Below are positions 1 through 12,697 of a DNA stretch of 64,000 nt, one piece after another. Each line of letters begins with the position of its first letter. Positions within the stretch are counted from its first letter, which is position 1. This DNA is from Gerris lacustris (lineage: Eukaryota; Arthropoda; Insecta; Hemiptera; Gerridae): assembly GCA_951217055.1 (NCBI GenBank), contig OX578276.1, positions 157,369,223-157,433,222 on the forward strand, written 5' to 3'. The notes below the pieces were generated by a model. The model was given only the letters and a program-made list of their open reading frames with translations. It had not been told where the DNA came from and did no database searches. The position numbers and the translations under genes are program-made.

Positions 1-505
1 ACCATACAAATTTCATAAAAATCAGATGAGTATTTTTGAAGATACAGAAGTAAATAAATGTATGTGTATGCGCATGTTAAAGAGAAACAACCTGGCGCAG
101 AGCTTGACACTCTTATGGGACAAACAATAAACTAATTATGACCAACCATGCAAATTTCATTTAAATCTCACCTGATTATAGATCAATTTAAAGAGTACAG
201 AAGGTTGAAATTAATCTGGGGCTATCTGTGGGCTACTTTTTGACAAATCATCCAAATTTCATAATAATCAGTTGTGTATTTTAGAAGATATAGGTGTAAA
301 TGAATGTATGTTTGTGCTTATGTGGGAGGGAAACAAGTGCGTACGGATAAAACTTAAATGAGACCAACAATGGGCAAATTTTGACCTACCGTAAAAACTT
401 CATTAAAATCGGACCTGTAGTTTTTAAGATATGTTGGTGAGTGATGTGATGAGTGACACGGACAGACAGACACTGAACCAAAAATGTTCCCTGATGTCTG
501 AAAAT
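1..505 (-). repeat. Repeat family C, left part (interrupted)
   Basis: This stretch resembles 42560-42985 and 15423-15672: a body with 'aatttcat(t)aaaatc' phrases, a run of GACAGACAG (GTCY on the minus strand) and the phrase 'aaaatgttccctgatgtctg'. It is broken at 505 by the MITE at 506-938. A trailing piece of the same repeat reappears at 1096-1165. No coding potential was seen. Assignment to the HINE-like group is inference, since only one end of C is recognisable. Confidence 0.55.
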
Positions 506-938
506 ATTTTTATCTCCAGTAGGGAAAAAAAGTTATGATTTTGAATTAGTTTATTGGGACTAAAACAGGTTTTTTCATCCCTGTACTCAAAAAGTAGGAA
601 GAAAAAGTAAAAGTAGGGCGAAAAAGTAAAGTAGGGCAAAAAAGTGAAGATTGCAAATTAATTATTTTATAAATATTAGAAAATGAATGGCTAATGTAAT
701 GAAGTTGTTGAAATAAGGTTGGCGGCACTGAGTTTTTCGACCATGTTTATCTTTATTTATAACCTGCATCTAAATAACCTTCTATTTGAGTTTAATTCCA
801 ATTCTTATTTGTTTTTAATATTGAATCTGTTATATCTGCTATTAAAAGTGCTGATAATTATTGTTATTTATTAAAATAATAAATAAAAACTGTGCAATGG
901 ACAAAAATGTGTATTTTCTTCCTACTGGAGATAAAATA
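506..938 (+). mobile_element. MITE family F, copy 1
   Basis: The ends are inverted copies of ATTTTATCTCCAGTAGG. Two further full copies lie at 45496-45936 and 63117-63523, both in the opposite orientation. The interior (runs of 'aaaagtagg', then an AT-rich half ending near 'aaaaactgtgcaatgg') aligns along its whole length among the three. There is no transposase, so it is non-autonomous. The superfamily is not established, because the TA-rich flanks blur any target duplication. Confidence 0.75.
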
Positions 939-1095
939 TTGTATGTACCTCGTGAGTAAAGTGCCATTATTCCCCTCGCGATAATTATCTCCCTCGGCTT
1001 CGCCTCGGGATTTAGGGACCATGGTTCCTTCGGCTTTGCCTCAAGAACCAAATTTTTCGCTCAGGGAATAATGGCTTACTTTACTCCCTAGGTGC
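939..1095. repeat. Palindromic CCTAG-ended module, copy 1
   Basis: An imperfect inverted repeat: 'gtgagtaaagtgccattattcccc' on the left pairs with the reverse complement of 'gggaataatggcttactttactccc' on the right. The centre carries repeats of a GC-rich CGAGGCGAAGCCGAGG-type motif. It ends CCTAGGTGCATAAATAACTAT. A near copy in inverted order adjoins MITE F copy 2 (45290-45495), and a diverged one lies at 18600-18790. Confidence 0.6.
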
Positions 1096-1165
1096 ATAAA
1101 TAACTATTGTTCTGTGGAACGATCACATAGCAGGCTTCACCCTCGGTAAGGTTGGAAGCAAAAGA
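1096..1165 (-). repeat. Repeat family C, terminal piece
   Basis: Sequence like 'cttcaccctcggtaaggttggaagcaaaa' matches the C terminus seen intact at 42950-42985 and 15640-15672, where GCTTCCG...CGGAAGC encloses TTACC-TTC-GGTAA. It continues the copy begun at 1-505, so MITE F and the CCTAG module lie inside it. Confidence 0.5.
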
Positions 1166-2643
<1,478 letters not shown>

Positions 2644-2717
<74 letters not shown>

Positions 2718-2725
2718 TATAATAT
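2644..2725. repeat. (AT)n microsatellite
   Basis: Near-perfect alternating AT with one interruption at about 2711, embedded in A/T-only sequence extending to about 2760. Confidence 0.95.
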
Positions 2726-2879
2726 AATTAATATAATAAATTAAATAATAATAATAAATTAAAATATAATAATTCTTATTTTTCCCTTTTTAGCCTAAAT
2801 AATTTTCATTGAACTACTAGTATACATGCAGTCAAAATTAGGTGTAATATTTATTACTGATGTAAAATAATTATTCCTT

Positions 2880-3775
2880 TAGCCATACATTATTCTAGAC
2901 GGTAAAATAAGGAAAACATTTGCTGCTCAGGCAGCGAAATAATTTTGCTGCCTAGGCAGCAAACATTTTATTGTTATAATGCTGGCAATAATAGTTTATA
3001 CTATTATCTCTATCTTATAACATTATATATTATAGTTTAATAAGTAATAATTAATAATTAAACGTTTTAATAATAAAATAATTAGTTTCTATTTTTGTTA
3101 ATTCTGTTAAATAAGTTCAATGAATAGTAGATCTTTAATTAAAAAAATAGCGGAGTCACTCGCTACACTGCAGCGTCATGTAAACATCCAACATCCATTT
3201 TATTATTATTGTTGAAGTCATTCTAGATTAGACTAGCTATTTTTCTTGATATATCCCAGTTACTTCTTTTGTTCTAAGCAATAGAAGATATCTTTAATAC
3301 TTTGTGTAATTTGTTAGTAAAAATATAAATAAATATTTTATATTGCGTGCATTATTCATTAGAAGCTATGAGTGTTATAAACGTGGTTTGTATTTTGTTG
3401 TTATAGCTTCAGTTTGCTATTCACTTATTGTTATTTTCCCAAGCTTTTTATTTTATTTCTTTATAAACATTAATTTTAAATAATACATATGTTATTATCT
3501 TATTAATATGACACATAGTAATTAACTATGTTATATTAATAAATATAGTATTTTAGCAGTTTCATTTTTCTGCCATCCGTAGATAAAAAATTGTATGCAA
3601 CAAGGCAGCAAAGGAAACTTTTCTGCCTCGGTTATTCATTGCCATATAGGTAAATTACCTGCCTCGGCAGTTAATTATCATAGCCTGTCCTCACCTTCGG
3701 CTCGGAGGTTAATCTAATCACTCGTCAGTAAAATTCCATTTTGCTGCCTAGTGACATAAATAACTATTTTCCGTG
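2880..3775. repeat. CCTAG-type palindromic module, diverged copy
   Basis: The left end has a strong hairpin (2913-2969): arms of 23 bp matching at about 20 positions, with GCTGCCTAGGCAGC (2947-2960) a perfect 14-bp palindrome. The right end reads GCTGCCTAGTGACATAAATAACTATT, the same terminal phrase as the module at 939-1095. The interior is AT-rich with no coding sequence. Whether this is a single element or two nearby related pieces is uncertain. Confidence 0.4.
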
Positions 3776-4127
3776 GTAGGCTGTGAAATAGTAACTTTAG
3801 AGCCTGTAAAACATAGCTAAAATCCATATTTTCATTACGTGGACTTAAAAAATCTTTTCATTACTCCTAGCTGTAAAGAAAAAATCTTTTACGTGCTAGG
3901 AACTAAAAGATTTTTATTTTCCGGCGGGTAGTTGTCAAAACTTCCGTTAGTACCGCTGCAGTCTTTGTAGAAATACTTCTAGTACGATAAAAATCCGCTA
4001 GATGTCAATGCGTTTTATTTATCTTTTCTTATAGTGTAACCTTTTTTTAGGGTTTCTTTTTTTAAGTCTTAAGTATGTACTAATATTTGATATTATTATA
4101 TATTGATTAGTGATTAATATTTAATGT

Positions 4128-4350
4128 TTTTCCATTGTCTACTACCTCGGAAAAAATAGCATATGCTACGCGACTGTGAAGTGAATGATGAAACTCACTT
4201 CACAGCCTAGTAACATAATATACTATTCTTACCGAAGGTAACGGAAGCTATGTGATCGTTCTCAAGAACGAAAAATTGTTATTTCTTCGATTTTAAAGAT
4301 TCCAAAAAAAAAAGAAATCCGTTTCAGACATCAGAGAACACTTGTGGTTG
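4128..4350 (+). repeat. CCTAG module plus family C terminus
   Basis: The first half holds CTGTGAAGTGA...TCACTTCACAG inverted arms followed by CCTAGTAACATAATATACTATT. The second half (from about 4233) is a C terminus in plus orientation: ACCGAAGGTAACGGAAGCT, then 'gatcgttctcaagaacg', then 'atccgtttcagacatcag'. The same neighbour pair occurs at 939-1165. Confidence 0.45.
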
Positions 4351-5142
4351 CGTGGCGGTCTGTCAATCATTGTGAACCAACATAATATCATAATACATTG
4401 TTGTGCATCAAGTCTCACTTAAAAAGGGTTTCTTTATTATTGTGAAAATGATTAACCACTATGGCTTAGATGTATCGCAGGTTTACAAAAATAAGGACTG
4501 ACTTTTATTATAATTATATAGTAACAGAAAAACCGGAAAAAACTGTCGTCGAGTAGATCACAGAAATATGCAAACATAACTAAGTGTATAATTAAGTGCT
4601 TAATAACTGACACTTAAAACTAACTAAATGGTAGACAATAATACTTCATTGGACACTCCTCACTAATAAAATAAAAAATAAAAAAAATTATTTGACAAAA
4701 TCGAGTAAAAAAAATGAAAACCTTTATCAAATATTGTATATTTCTGTAATCTACTTTGCTATTCTAATAAAATGTTTTTTTTGTTTTTTTTTTTGACAAA
4801 ATGGCATAAAAAAGTGTTAAATATTTTTGTAATCTACTCTTACTCTTGTAATACATTTCATTTGATACCCCACTTAATATTTTAAAAAATATATTTTTTT
4901 TGCCTGACATGAATTATCCGCCATTTTGAATTTGAACAGCTGATCATTTTGTGTTTGCAATATTTTTCCTGTGTGCACGTCAAAATAATCTTTATACTGG
5001 AAATTATCAAATATTGTCTGAAGAAGGCTGCTATAGAACTGCCGAAACCTGTCCATTGTTTACTTCAAGTTTTCGTGTGGAGACCTAGGTTGTTTGGTTT
5101 GGTTATTAAACTACACCTCTCTCTCTGATCCTATGTTTAAAG
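4351..5142. other. Intergenic, no gene seen
   Basis: AT-rich with A- and T-tracts. Phrases such as 'catttgataccccac' near 4858-4875 also occur inside repeat family H (29400, 29690), so part of this is probably a decayed H-related repeat. Confidence 0.35.
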
Positions 5143-5221
5143 ACTTTTATCAACATTGATATGAAATATAAACGTTGAATCTGTTTAGATGAGTAGAAAG
5201 TGATTGTTTACGTAGCTTCAT

Positions 5222-5233
5222 TGCGCATGCGCG
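5222..5233. promoter_or_regulatory. Palindromic GCGCATGCGC site (NRF1-like)
   Basis: TGCGCATGCGCG matches the palindromic consensus bound by the NRF1/Ewg family. It lies about 155 bp before the ATG at 5388 and is conserved in the sister copy at 47519-47530. Function is inference from the motif and its conservation. Confidence 0.35.
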
Positions 5234-5387
5234 TCTCATAATTCCACTTTTTTCCACCCTAGTGCGGTAAAAAAAGAAGAATCCTTTACACAACGCACGA
5301 TTAGCGAGTTTGTTTATATTTGACAAAACTAATTTGCTGTTTGTTTAATTAAACTACCTGTTTATATCGAGTTTTTAGTGAAAAACA

Positions 5388-5555
5388 ATGAGTGATTTAA
5401 GTGATTATGACGAATATGTGGAGAATAATACTCCTCCCGAAATAATTAAATCGGCACAAAATACAACTAATGAATTAATGTCATCTTTATCAAAAGAGAA
5501 ATACGAACTTACATGCAAGTTTATTAAATTTTTTTTTTTTCTGTATTTATTATAA
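5388..5555 (+). pseudogene. Short N-terminal reading frame, possible recombinase-type fragment
   Basis: A 55-codon frame from ATG. About 44 residues look genuine: an acidic Ser/Asp start, then PPEIIKSAQNTTNELM, then LSKEKYEL. After that the frame runs into poly-T (poly-Phe) and stops. The pattern of an acidic leader followed by I-x-x-A and a K-x-K/R-Y-E segment resembles N-termini of arthropod tyrosine-recombinase-like (Crypton/KIAA1958-type) proteins. That is a weak similarity judged by eye. The sister copy at 47695 keeps the segment with substitutions but has a frameshift within the first codons. No catalytic domain is present. Likely a truncated non-functional remnant. Confidence 0.4.
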
Positions 5556-5714
5556 AAATCCACAATCGTAGATAAAGTACGGTACGCAACTCGGGCGGAA
5601 ACTTCATTTTCTTTGCTCGTGTGGTTTTACTAGCCTCGCTGTCGCTCGGGTGCAAACTCCACACTCGCATGCAAAATGCTACTTTCCTCACTAGTCGCGT
5701 AATGTACTATTTAC

Positions 5715-6380
5715 GAAACTAATTAACATTGACTTAAATTAATAATACTATGTTTTTAAATGGCTTTAGTGAGTGAACGTTAAAGCAAGAAGCTATAAAA
5801 TAAAACATTTAATTTACACATGAATAAAAAGCTTGGGTAATTAATGGAAAAACACTAAATATAACAAATTGTAGTATTTAACAGTAATTAGCAGTATGGT
5901 TTTTAATGGAAGTTATATTTTAGGTGTGACTCAGCTGGGTGATTGATGTAAGACAGTGAGACAGTCTCTGTGACAGGTTGACAGCGCAGACAAGTTGCTT
6001 GACTTGGCAGTTTGACAGCGCGTCTAATCACATACCTCGTCTAGTATCCGCTTGAATTACTTTCTTTAAGTGACGGAATATTAAATATTAACTTCCGAAG
6101 TCAGGCTTTGGTAATATGTCAACATTTATTTAATGTTCTATTTCCAATCGGAGACGTCGGATCAAAGTAAAAGTGACTTTGAAAAATATGGAATTAGTTT
6201 GATTCGTTCTGGTTTTAGCGAAAGAGACTAGCGAGAGTTACTAGAGCATTACACGCCCTTTAGAACAAATATTAAATTCAACTGGAATTATAAAAGAGAG
6301 GCAAAAAAGAAAAAAATAATTAAGCTATTTACAGAGATTAGTGCGTAGCTTCGGACAGAGAAAAAAAACATTCTACGGTA
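5715..6380. other. Intergenic, no gene seen
   Basis: Mixed sequence without a coding-like frame or recognisable repeat ends. The last 20 bp lead into a tRNA-like A box at 6381. Confidence 0.35.
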
Positions 6381-7440
6381 TAGCTTAGTTGGTAGAGCAT
6401 TAGGCCATGGCAAATTCGATTTTGATATGTTCATGGATTTACACGTTTTGAGTCCTGAGTCTATCGTCTGTCCGCCTGAAGCTTAACCTATACTGCACCG
6501 TTTTTGACGAAATTTGGCATACCAGTTCGAAAAGTCATACCCCGAGGTGAAATCGAGAAATGAATTTTAGCTTAGAATTTAGGGGCGCTACTGCCTAAAA
6601 ACTCTGAAAAAAACGAAAAACCAATAATAGAAAACGGTTCCGATAATTTTGATTAAAATAAAATTTCAAGATAAAAAGAACTTTTTATATACTACGTTTT
6701 TAAATTTTCTGTTGAATCGTATGTAATGTTGATAATATAATTGTTATTGTTATATAATATATAATGTTAGTAACAAAAAAATAGTTCCGAATTTATTTAC
6801 TTCACATAAATGACAACCATCCAGAGAGCTGATCTTATAAACCTATAAAATTTAAAACACCAAATCTAAAGCATGCCATCGATATATTTGAAATAATATT
6901 TATAATATAATCGATAAATAATATAATCGATATTTCCTGTTTTGCTGTCATTCAATGTTTATCTATCACAAATTTGAGACCCGTCAAAATGAAGATAGCG
7001 TAAATATTGGATATGGCATAACAAATAAAATAACTGGCGGATTTTTTCCGAACTAACTTTCCGCACAGCAAAATTTGCTGAAAACTAATTAAATTCTGCT
7101 GAAAGATGGCTAAAAGTATTAAAATAATGCATTGTCATCGCGTTCTGAGCTATGCTAAAAGTTTCAAATGTCTAGCAATTCGGGAAGTCAGTTAGAAATC
7201 GATTGCCAGATTTGTACCGGACAAACAAACAAACAAGAATACAAGCTAATAAAAACGTAGTAAAATTCTAAAATGTATTCCATTAAAATTCGAATCTAAC
7301 TAAATAAGCCGTTTTCCCGGGCATAACGAGAAATAATTATTTTCATAGTTTTTGGGGGTAGCGGCCCTAAATTCGGAGCTAAAATTCATTTCTCGATTTC
7401 TGGAGCTTGCATACTAAATTCCGTGCGCCTGCAAAGACGT
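6381..7440 (+). repeat. Repeat family D, rearranged copy with tRNA-like head
   Basis: TAGCTTAGTTGGTAGAGCAT at 6381-6400 matches a tRNA A box and D arm. It runs directly into family D body ('aattcgattttga', 'tggatttacacgttttgag', 'gaaatttggcatac', 'aaatcgagaaatgaatttta'), as in 35044-35650. The body is split by the element at 6665-7262. The section at about 7335-7430 is an inverted duplicate of the 'gagctaaaattcatttctcga' part, so this copy is rearranged. Confidence 0.5.
6665..7262 (+). mobile_element. Element family I, copy 1 (inverted ends TACTACGTTTTTA)
   Basis: TACTACGTTTTTA (6690-6702) and its inverse TAAAAACGTAGTA (7250-7262) bound a roughly 570-bp interior that is matched in reverse orientation at 20786-21376. 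Both copies carry the same extra flank 'tcaagataaaaagaactttttata' outside one inverted repeat, so the true end is near 6665. It sits inside a family D copy and splits its body. There is no coding frame, so it is non-autonomous. A partial copy of one end is at 34225-34435. Confidence 0.6.
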
Positions 7441-7558
7441 CAGTCGACAAATCACTTTTTTGGACTCTGATGACCTGAAAACGTGTTCTGTTATCTTGAT
7501 GAACCTAATTAACGATGATGCTAAAAATAAAAATGTTTAAAAGTATTTATAAATAACT

Positions 7559-7572
7559 GGGGGGGGGGGGGG
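7559..7572. repeat. G-tract of 14
   Basis: Homopolymeric G run in otherwise AT-rich sequence. Confidence 0.95.
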
Positions 7573-7872
7573 AAGCTTTCAACGTTTTATAACTATTTCC
7601 TTCCCATTACAACTACAAATAAAATATATGTATGTATATATTTCGTATTGCTTTTGATTCGATGAATTTAATTTTGATTTTCCCCCCTCTAAATATATAA
7701 ATATATATACAATTTCTAGTTATGTATAGGTATACTAAATATAGCGGGACGGCTGCCCAGTTGGCAAAATTTCGACTAGATCAACTAGGCGTATCAAGGG
7801 GCCATCACAGGGAGAAGCCGCTTCTTGAACGCTATCTATCATCTAGCTTCAGCATCTCTATCAACATGAAGC

Positions 7873-7903
<31 letters not shown>

Positions 7904-7904
<1 letters not shown>

Positions 7905-8792
7905 CTATAATATAAGTGGCAATGTCCTGATTGACTGACTGACTGACATAGAATCAACGCACAGCAAAATCTGCTTAACCGAGAGACTTGAAATTTTGAG
8001 GATATACTCGGTTCATATCATAGGCATCCACTAAGAAAGGATTTTGCGAAATTTTTATTTTTGTACCCAGGGGTAAGGGGTACAAATGTCAAAGTAATGA
8101 ATACTTTTAATGATGCATATCGTTGTAAAGCTCTTTAAAAGTACAGTAATTGTTGTTATGTACAGTTTTGTCATATTTTCATTTAGAAGGGGATAAAATG
8201 GAAAAATGTGTATAACTACATCTTATATAAATGAAGAGTGTCTATGAGTGTACTTACATGAGATTATTAAGTTAAAATGTTGGTACACAGGAGTACGGGG
8301 TACAAATGTCAAAGTAATTGATAGGTACCCTTTATGATGCATATCGTTGAAAGGCTCTTTAAGAGAAAAGTAATTGTAATGTACGTTTTTGTCATTATTT
8401 TCATTTAGAAGAGGGGTAAAAAGGAAATGTCAACGTAAGTGTGTGTACGCGCGCGCGCGAACGGGCGCGTGTGTAAGTGTTCTTTAATCAAATCCACCGT
8501 TTTATTCCAAGTTCAATGAAAATTTGCACACTTACCTTCAAAGCAAGGGGAAAAGGGGAAGGTCACTGAGTTCATGCATTTTTGAATTTTGATTTTGGTA
8601 CACAGGGGTATGGGGTACAAATGTCAAAGTAATGAAAACCCTTCATGATGCATACCGTTGAAAAGCTCTTTAAGAGTGCTGTACAATTATTGTTATGTAC
8701 ATTTAGGGGGGTAAAATGGAAAAATATATCTATATCTATGGATAAAAAACTAATAATTGTTGTGTCCGTACATTTATCCGATTGGCTAAAAT

Positions 8793-8825
<33 letters not shown>

Positions 8826-9077
8826 ATTATTATTATTATTTTTAAAATACCTTTATTGAATAGTACAGAAGGAAAATACCACTGCTTTTCCTTTTTAAAA
8901 ATTTAGTCAGAATGAATTACTAATATGGGATATTACCAAATTATCTTATCAAAGGGGAGGGATAGAATCTAGATATTCTCGCTTTGTAAAATAATTTAAA
9001 TGTTTCTTGATGGTAGTTTATAAATCCATTAAATTGAAAATAAAACACCCCGTAGCGAAGCACGGGTATTCAGCTAG
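7904..9077 (+). mobile_element. Non-autonomous Helitron, copy 1
   Basis: It begins with TC (TCTATAATATAA) after an A and ends CTAG before a T. Just upstream of the end is a hairpin, CCCGT-AGCGAAGC-ACGGG (9049-9066), 11 nt before the terminus. A TC start, CTRR end, 3' hairpin and A|T insertion without duplication are the Helitron hallmarks. The 5' region carries a GACTGACTGACTGAC run shared with the next copy. The interior is repetitive ('ggggta(c/a)aaatgtcaaagtaatga' appears several times) with a long T tract at about 8800-8824. No Rep/helicase frame is present. Confidence 0.8.
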
Positions 9078-9079
9078 TA

Positions 9080-10029
9080 TCTATATATATAAAATCCAAA
9101 TACCACTCACTGACTGACTGACACATCACGATATCTCTGAAACCACTGGACCTATGACCATGACATTTTGTAGGTGTGTTCCTCTTTCCTTCTAGGTGCT
9201 AGCTAAGAAATGTTTTTAAAATCCGCCATCTTGATTCAAGATGGCGGAACCAATTGCACTAGAACCTTGAAATTCAGAAGTTAGGTTCCTTTTATGAAAG
9301 TAAACACTTTTGATAAATGGTTTACCAATCGGGCATTTTGATTCAAGATGGCGGCCATATTTATATAAATATGTGTATGTTCTTTATACAAATCTACAGT
9401 TTTAGTCCGATCTCGATGAAAATTTTCATACTTAACCTTCAAAGCAAGGGAAAAATCACTGTCTACATGAATTTTTAAAATATAAATATTGGTACACAGG
9501 GGTACGGGGTACAAGTAATGAATACGGGGTCAAAGTAATTAACACCCCTTATGATGCATATCGTTGAAATGCTCTTTAAGAGTATAGTAATTGTTGTTAT
9601 GTACAGTTTTATCATATTTTCACTTAGAAGGGGGTAAAATGGAAAAATATAGCTATACTTATAAACAAAAGTAGAGTATCCGTATGAGAGTATATCTTTT
9701 ATACAAATTTACAGTTTTATCCCATTTTGATGATTTGATGATACGGGGTCAAAGTAATTACCCTTCATGAAGCAATTTTGTTGAAAAGCTCTTTAAGAGT
9801 ACAGTAATTGTTGTTATGTACAGTTTTGTAATATTTTCATTTAGGAGGGGGGTAAATTTAGGATATTTGCAAATTATATTTTTAAAGAGAAGGGGGTATA
9901 GAAATAAGTGGGAGGGAGAGAATCTAGATATTCTCGCATAGTAAAATAATTTAAATGTTTCTCAACGGTAGTTTATAAACGTATCAGATTAAAATAACAC
10001 TCCGTAGCGAAGCACGGGTATCCAGCTAG
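9080..10029 (+). mobile_element. Non-autonomous Helitron, copy 2 (head-to-tail with copy 1)
   Basis: It starts TCTATATATATAAAATCC three bases after the CTAG of the previous copy and ends CTAG|T at 10029. The same hairpin, CCGT-AGCGAAGC-ACGG, is at 10002-10017. The internal phrases match copy 1 ('tgatgcatatcgttga', 'gctctttaagagt', 'gaatctagatattctcgc'). No protein is encoded. Confidence 0.8.
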
Positions 10030-10200
10030 TATATACATATATTTATTTATATACCTTTTTCAAAATAAAATTCATAACTTTGCTGAAGAGCCTAAAATAT
10101 AAATATCTACATATTTACATGTAATTTTGAATTTAATGGAAATTAAATTATAGGCTATATTATTTTATTTTATATACCTAAAATCTCCAAGTTAATGCAA

Positions 10201-10355
<155 letters not shown>

Positions 10356-10791
10356 TTGACTTTGCTTTTATTTATAAGTATTAATGAGATGTAGAAAATG
10401 GAAGCGATAGGTTTTATTACTTATTTTCCGACTCAAATACAAACATTTCATTAAATTTTTTACTCTCGAGGTGAAGTAATTTAGATTTTAGATTGAGCAA
10501 TTTAAGAGTTTCGCTTGACTGAAAAAACGAAATGTTATAAATATAAAAATAAATTAAATTAATATACGTTTCTCATTTAGTTATTCGATGATTCAAAAGA
10601 TTTTGAGATAAAAAACAAAACAAGAATTTGTCTATGTATAGCTAGTTTGAATTGTTAGTTTTTATTTTAATTTTTATAAGATTGAAATTTTAAGTGGGTC
10701 ATTGTATAATAATTCCAGTGATAATACTAATTAAAGTTAATGAGATCCACGTTTAAAAAGAAAAATTAAAACTAACTAGTAAATAAAAAAT
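10356..10791. other. AT-rich intergenic sequence
   Basis: No gene or clear repeat end seen. Confidence 0.4.
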
Positions 10792-10868
10792 AGACTTCCA
10801 ATTGGTGTGGGACAAAGCTTCATCGCACCCAGCACGTACTTCATTGATTTTATGCTTTTAAAAGTTTT
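10792..10868 (-). repeat. Short dispersed repeat E, copy 1
   Basis: Contains 'ccaattggtgtgg' followed by 'agcttc(c/a)tcgca' and 'attttatgcttttaaaag'. Related copies are at 40438-40508, 48213-48272 and 63862-63951, in both orientations. Too short to assign to a class. Confidence 0.5.
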
Positions 10869-10954
10869 ACATGTCATTATTGTTTAATTAGGGTCCGTAG
10901 GCAAAATCATATTGCATAGATAATCTTTTGAGCACCAAGAGAGCATTTGTATAG

Positions 10955-11073
10955 ATAAGCTTTATTTCAAAGTTTTTGCAAGTTCGCTCTGTACACTGTA
11001 CACCTGTTTAAACAGCATTTGTAGATATTTAAATATAAGTTAACTTAAAAATTGTTAATATTATATCTTTTTT
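10955..11073. repeat. Repeat shared with 19730-19850 (inverted)
   Basis: 'ttatttcaaagtttttgcaagttcgct', 'tgtacacctgttta' and 'atatttaaatataagtt' recur in reverse order at 19730-19850. There GTACACCT-GTTT-AGGTGTAC forms a clean hairpin (19784-19803). A solitary family J start (AGGGTCCGTAGGC) lies just upstream at 10890. Confidence 0.45.
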
Positions 11074-11760
11074 AGGGTCCGTAGGCAAAACCAAGGACCC
11101 TTATATTTTCCTGCGTGTGTCTGTCCGTCCGTCCTCTTGCGTGCTCTCACGGCTACAACTTTTGTCCGATCACTTTGAAATTTGGCATTAATGTGTCTTG
11201 TACCTGCCCACATATTTTAAAAATATAGCTACTTAAAAAAAAAACTTTTTCAAAAAAATTAGGGTAAAAAAACTTAAGGGTTAAAATTTGTTTATTTTTT
11301 TTCGACACCGTGAGGGGTATCATATGAAAGGGTACGTCGAGCTGATTACAAAAATATATAATTCTTTGGTTATGACTTTGATAGGACGAGCGTAGGCAAG
11401 TTTGAAGTGGGTGTGAAGCCCCTCCTCTATCTCGCTTATGTGAAGTGCAAAAAAATCTGAAAAAATTCCTGAACATTCTTCGACCAAAACTGATGATACC
11501 ACTTTTTGGAAATCTCGAAAAAAGTATTTTAATTTTTATTGACAAAATACTTTTTTTTATAATTATGGTCTTTTCGATGTATGTATTTATATAGTTCAGT
11601 GGCAAAAAATACTTTATCAGAGTTTGCTTTGAGAATATCTAACCCTTAGAATAGTTCAAAGTAAGCTTTTTAGCATTTAAATAAAACACTCTTAATACAC
11701 TTTACAGTTAAACACTGTACACTGTGGCCTACGGACCCTCGCTGTGCACACACCTGTTTA
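11074..11760 (+). mobile_element. HINE-like family J, copy 1
   Basis: The 5' end AGGGTCCGTAGGC (11074-11086) is repeated inverted as GCCTACGGACCCT at 11727-11739, just inside the 3' end. A GTCTGTCCGTCCGTCC run (GTCY type) follows the 5' end. The second copy (31855-32541) aligns throughout and still has the 3' stem-loop that is damaged here. The 150-residue minus-strand frame inside is not conserved as protein between copies and is treated as chance. Confidence 0.65.
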
Positions 11761-11855
11761 TTTTTTTAATCTATTAAAATTGTTTTGATCTTTTACACGA
11801 ATTAAAGTATAGATTTAGCAAAAGTTAAAGGGACAAATAATCTTGAGCTCTGCGG

Positions 11856-11988
11856 GTTACTTACCGATAAACTATAAAAGTTTCATACAAATCAATTAAG
11901 TATTTTTAAAGCTATAGGTATAAAATAAACGAGTGGACATGTGGAAGAGAAACAAATGAGCTCAGAAGGTTGAAACTCACAGGGATGA
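11856..11988 (-). repeat. Repeat family C, first half of copy split by family A
   Basis: Family C body ('gtttcatacaaatcaa', 'agaaggttgaaactcacaggga') that resumes at 15423 with 'tatgacctaccatataaa'. The comparable intact order at 42660-42790 shows that the family A element was inserted here, apparently without a target duplication. Confidence 0.6.
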
Positions 11989-12037
11989 GCTAATTGAAGC
12001 GAGCGTAAGCGAGCTTCTTACATTCAACGAAATATGC

Positions 12038-12085
<48 letters not shown>

Positions 12086-12697
12086 AGTAACGTTTACGCG
12101 TGTGACGATAACTTGAGTAAAAGTTGACCGATTTAGTTGAAATTTGGTATACATGATCCTCTAACTAATACTCAGGCTAAGTTCATTGGACAGCGTGATC
12201 CAACCAAGAGTTCGCGCGCAATGCTCGCGTAAACGTGAGCTTCAAATTTAAAATTGGAATTTCAGGACAGGAAAAAATTTTATCATCACCTATTCGATGA
12301 GACGAACATTTTTTTTAAATAACATTTTTTAGTAAAACCAACAACGATACTGCTATGAATTAATAAAGATCGCTAAAACTATTAAAGCGGACCTAAACGT
12401 TTAAAATAGAGAAAAAACCTTTTTACCGATATCTTACGTTCTAACGTAACGATTTTAATAAAACTTCATATACAACGACTAAAGTGCAAGTGAAACAAGT
12501 ATGTAAAATTTCAACTTGATGCAAGCAGTAGTATTTGAGTAATGAAGTGATACATTTATAATATTAGTTTAAAAGCTATGACGGGTGGTTAAGATTCTTA
12601 TAGTGTATAGGTTTGTTTAGGAAGTAAAGCTTTGTACCGAGTACCCCCACTCTACCTCACACTGCCCTCTTCCACTTATCTTTAACTATGACATTCA

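Larger units (their letters stand above)
5143..5714 (+). repeat. Dispersed element with 5' coding fragment, copy 1
   Basis: It aligns along its full length with 47434-48010. Shared blocks in order: 'gaaatataaac', a palindromic GCGCATGCGC site, a hairpin zone, 'gcacgat(t/c)agcgagtttgtt', an ATG with a short reading frame, then a GC-rich tail containing 'ctcgctgtcgctcggg' and ending 'cgcgtaatgtacta'. The conserved promoter-like, start-codon and tail blocks in both copies suggest derivatives of one element. The autonomous parent is not in the window. Confidence 0.6.

Noticed and set aside
11153..11605. 150-residue minus-strand open frame
   Set aside because: It lies inside non-coding family J; the second copy (31855-32541) breaks the frame and shows no protein-level conservation.
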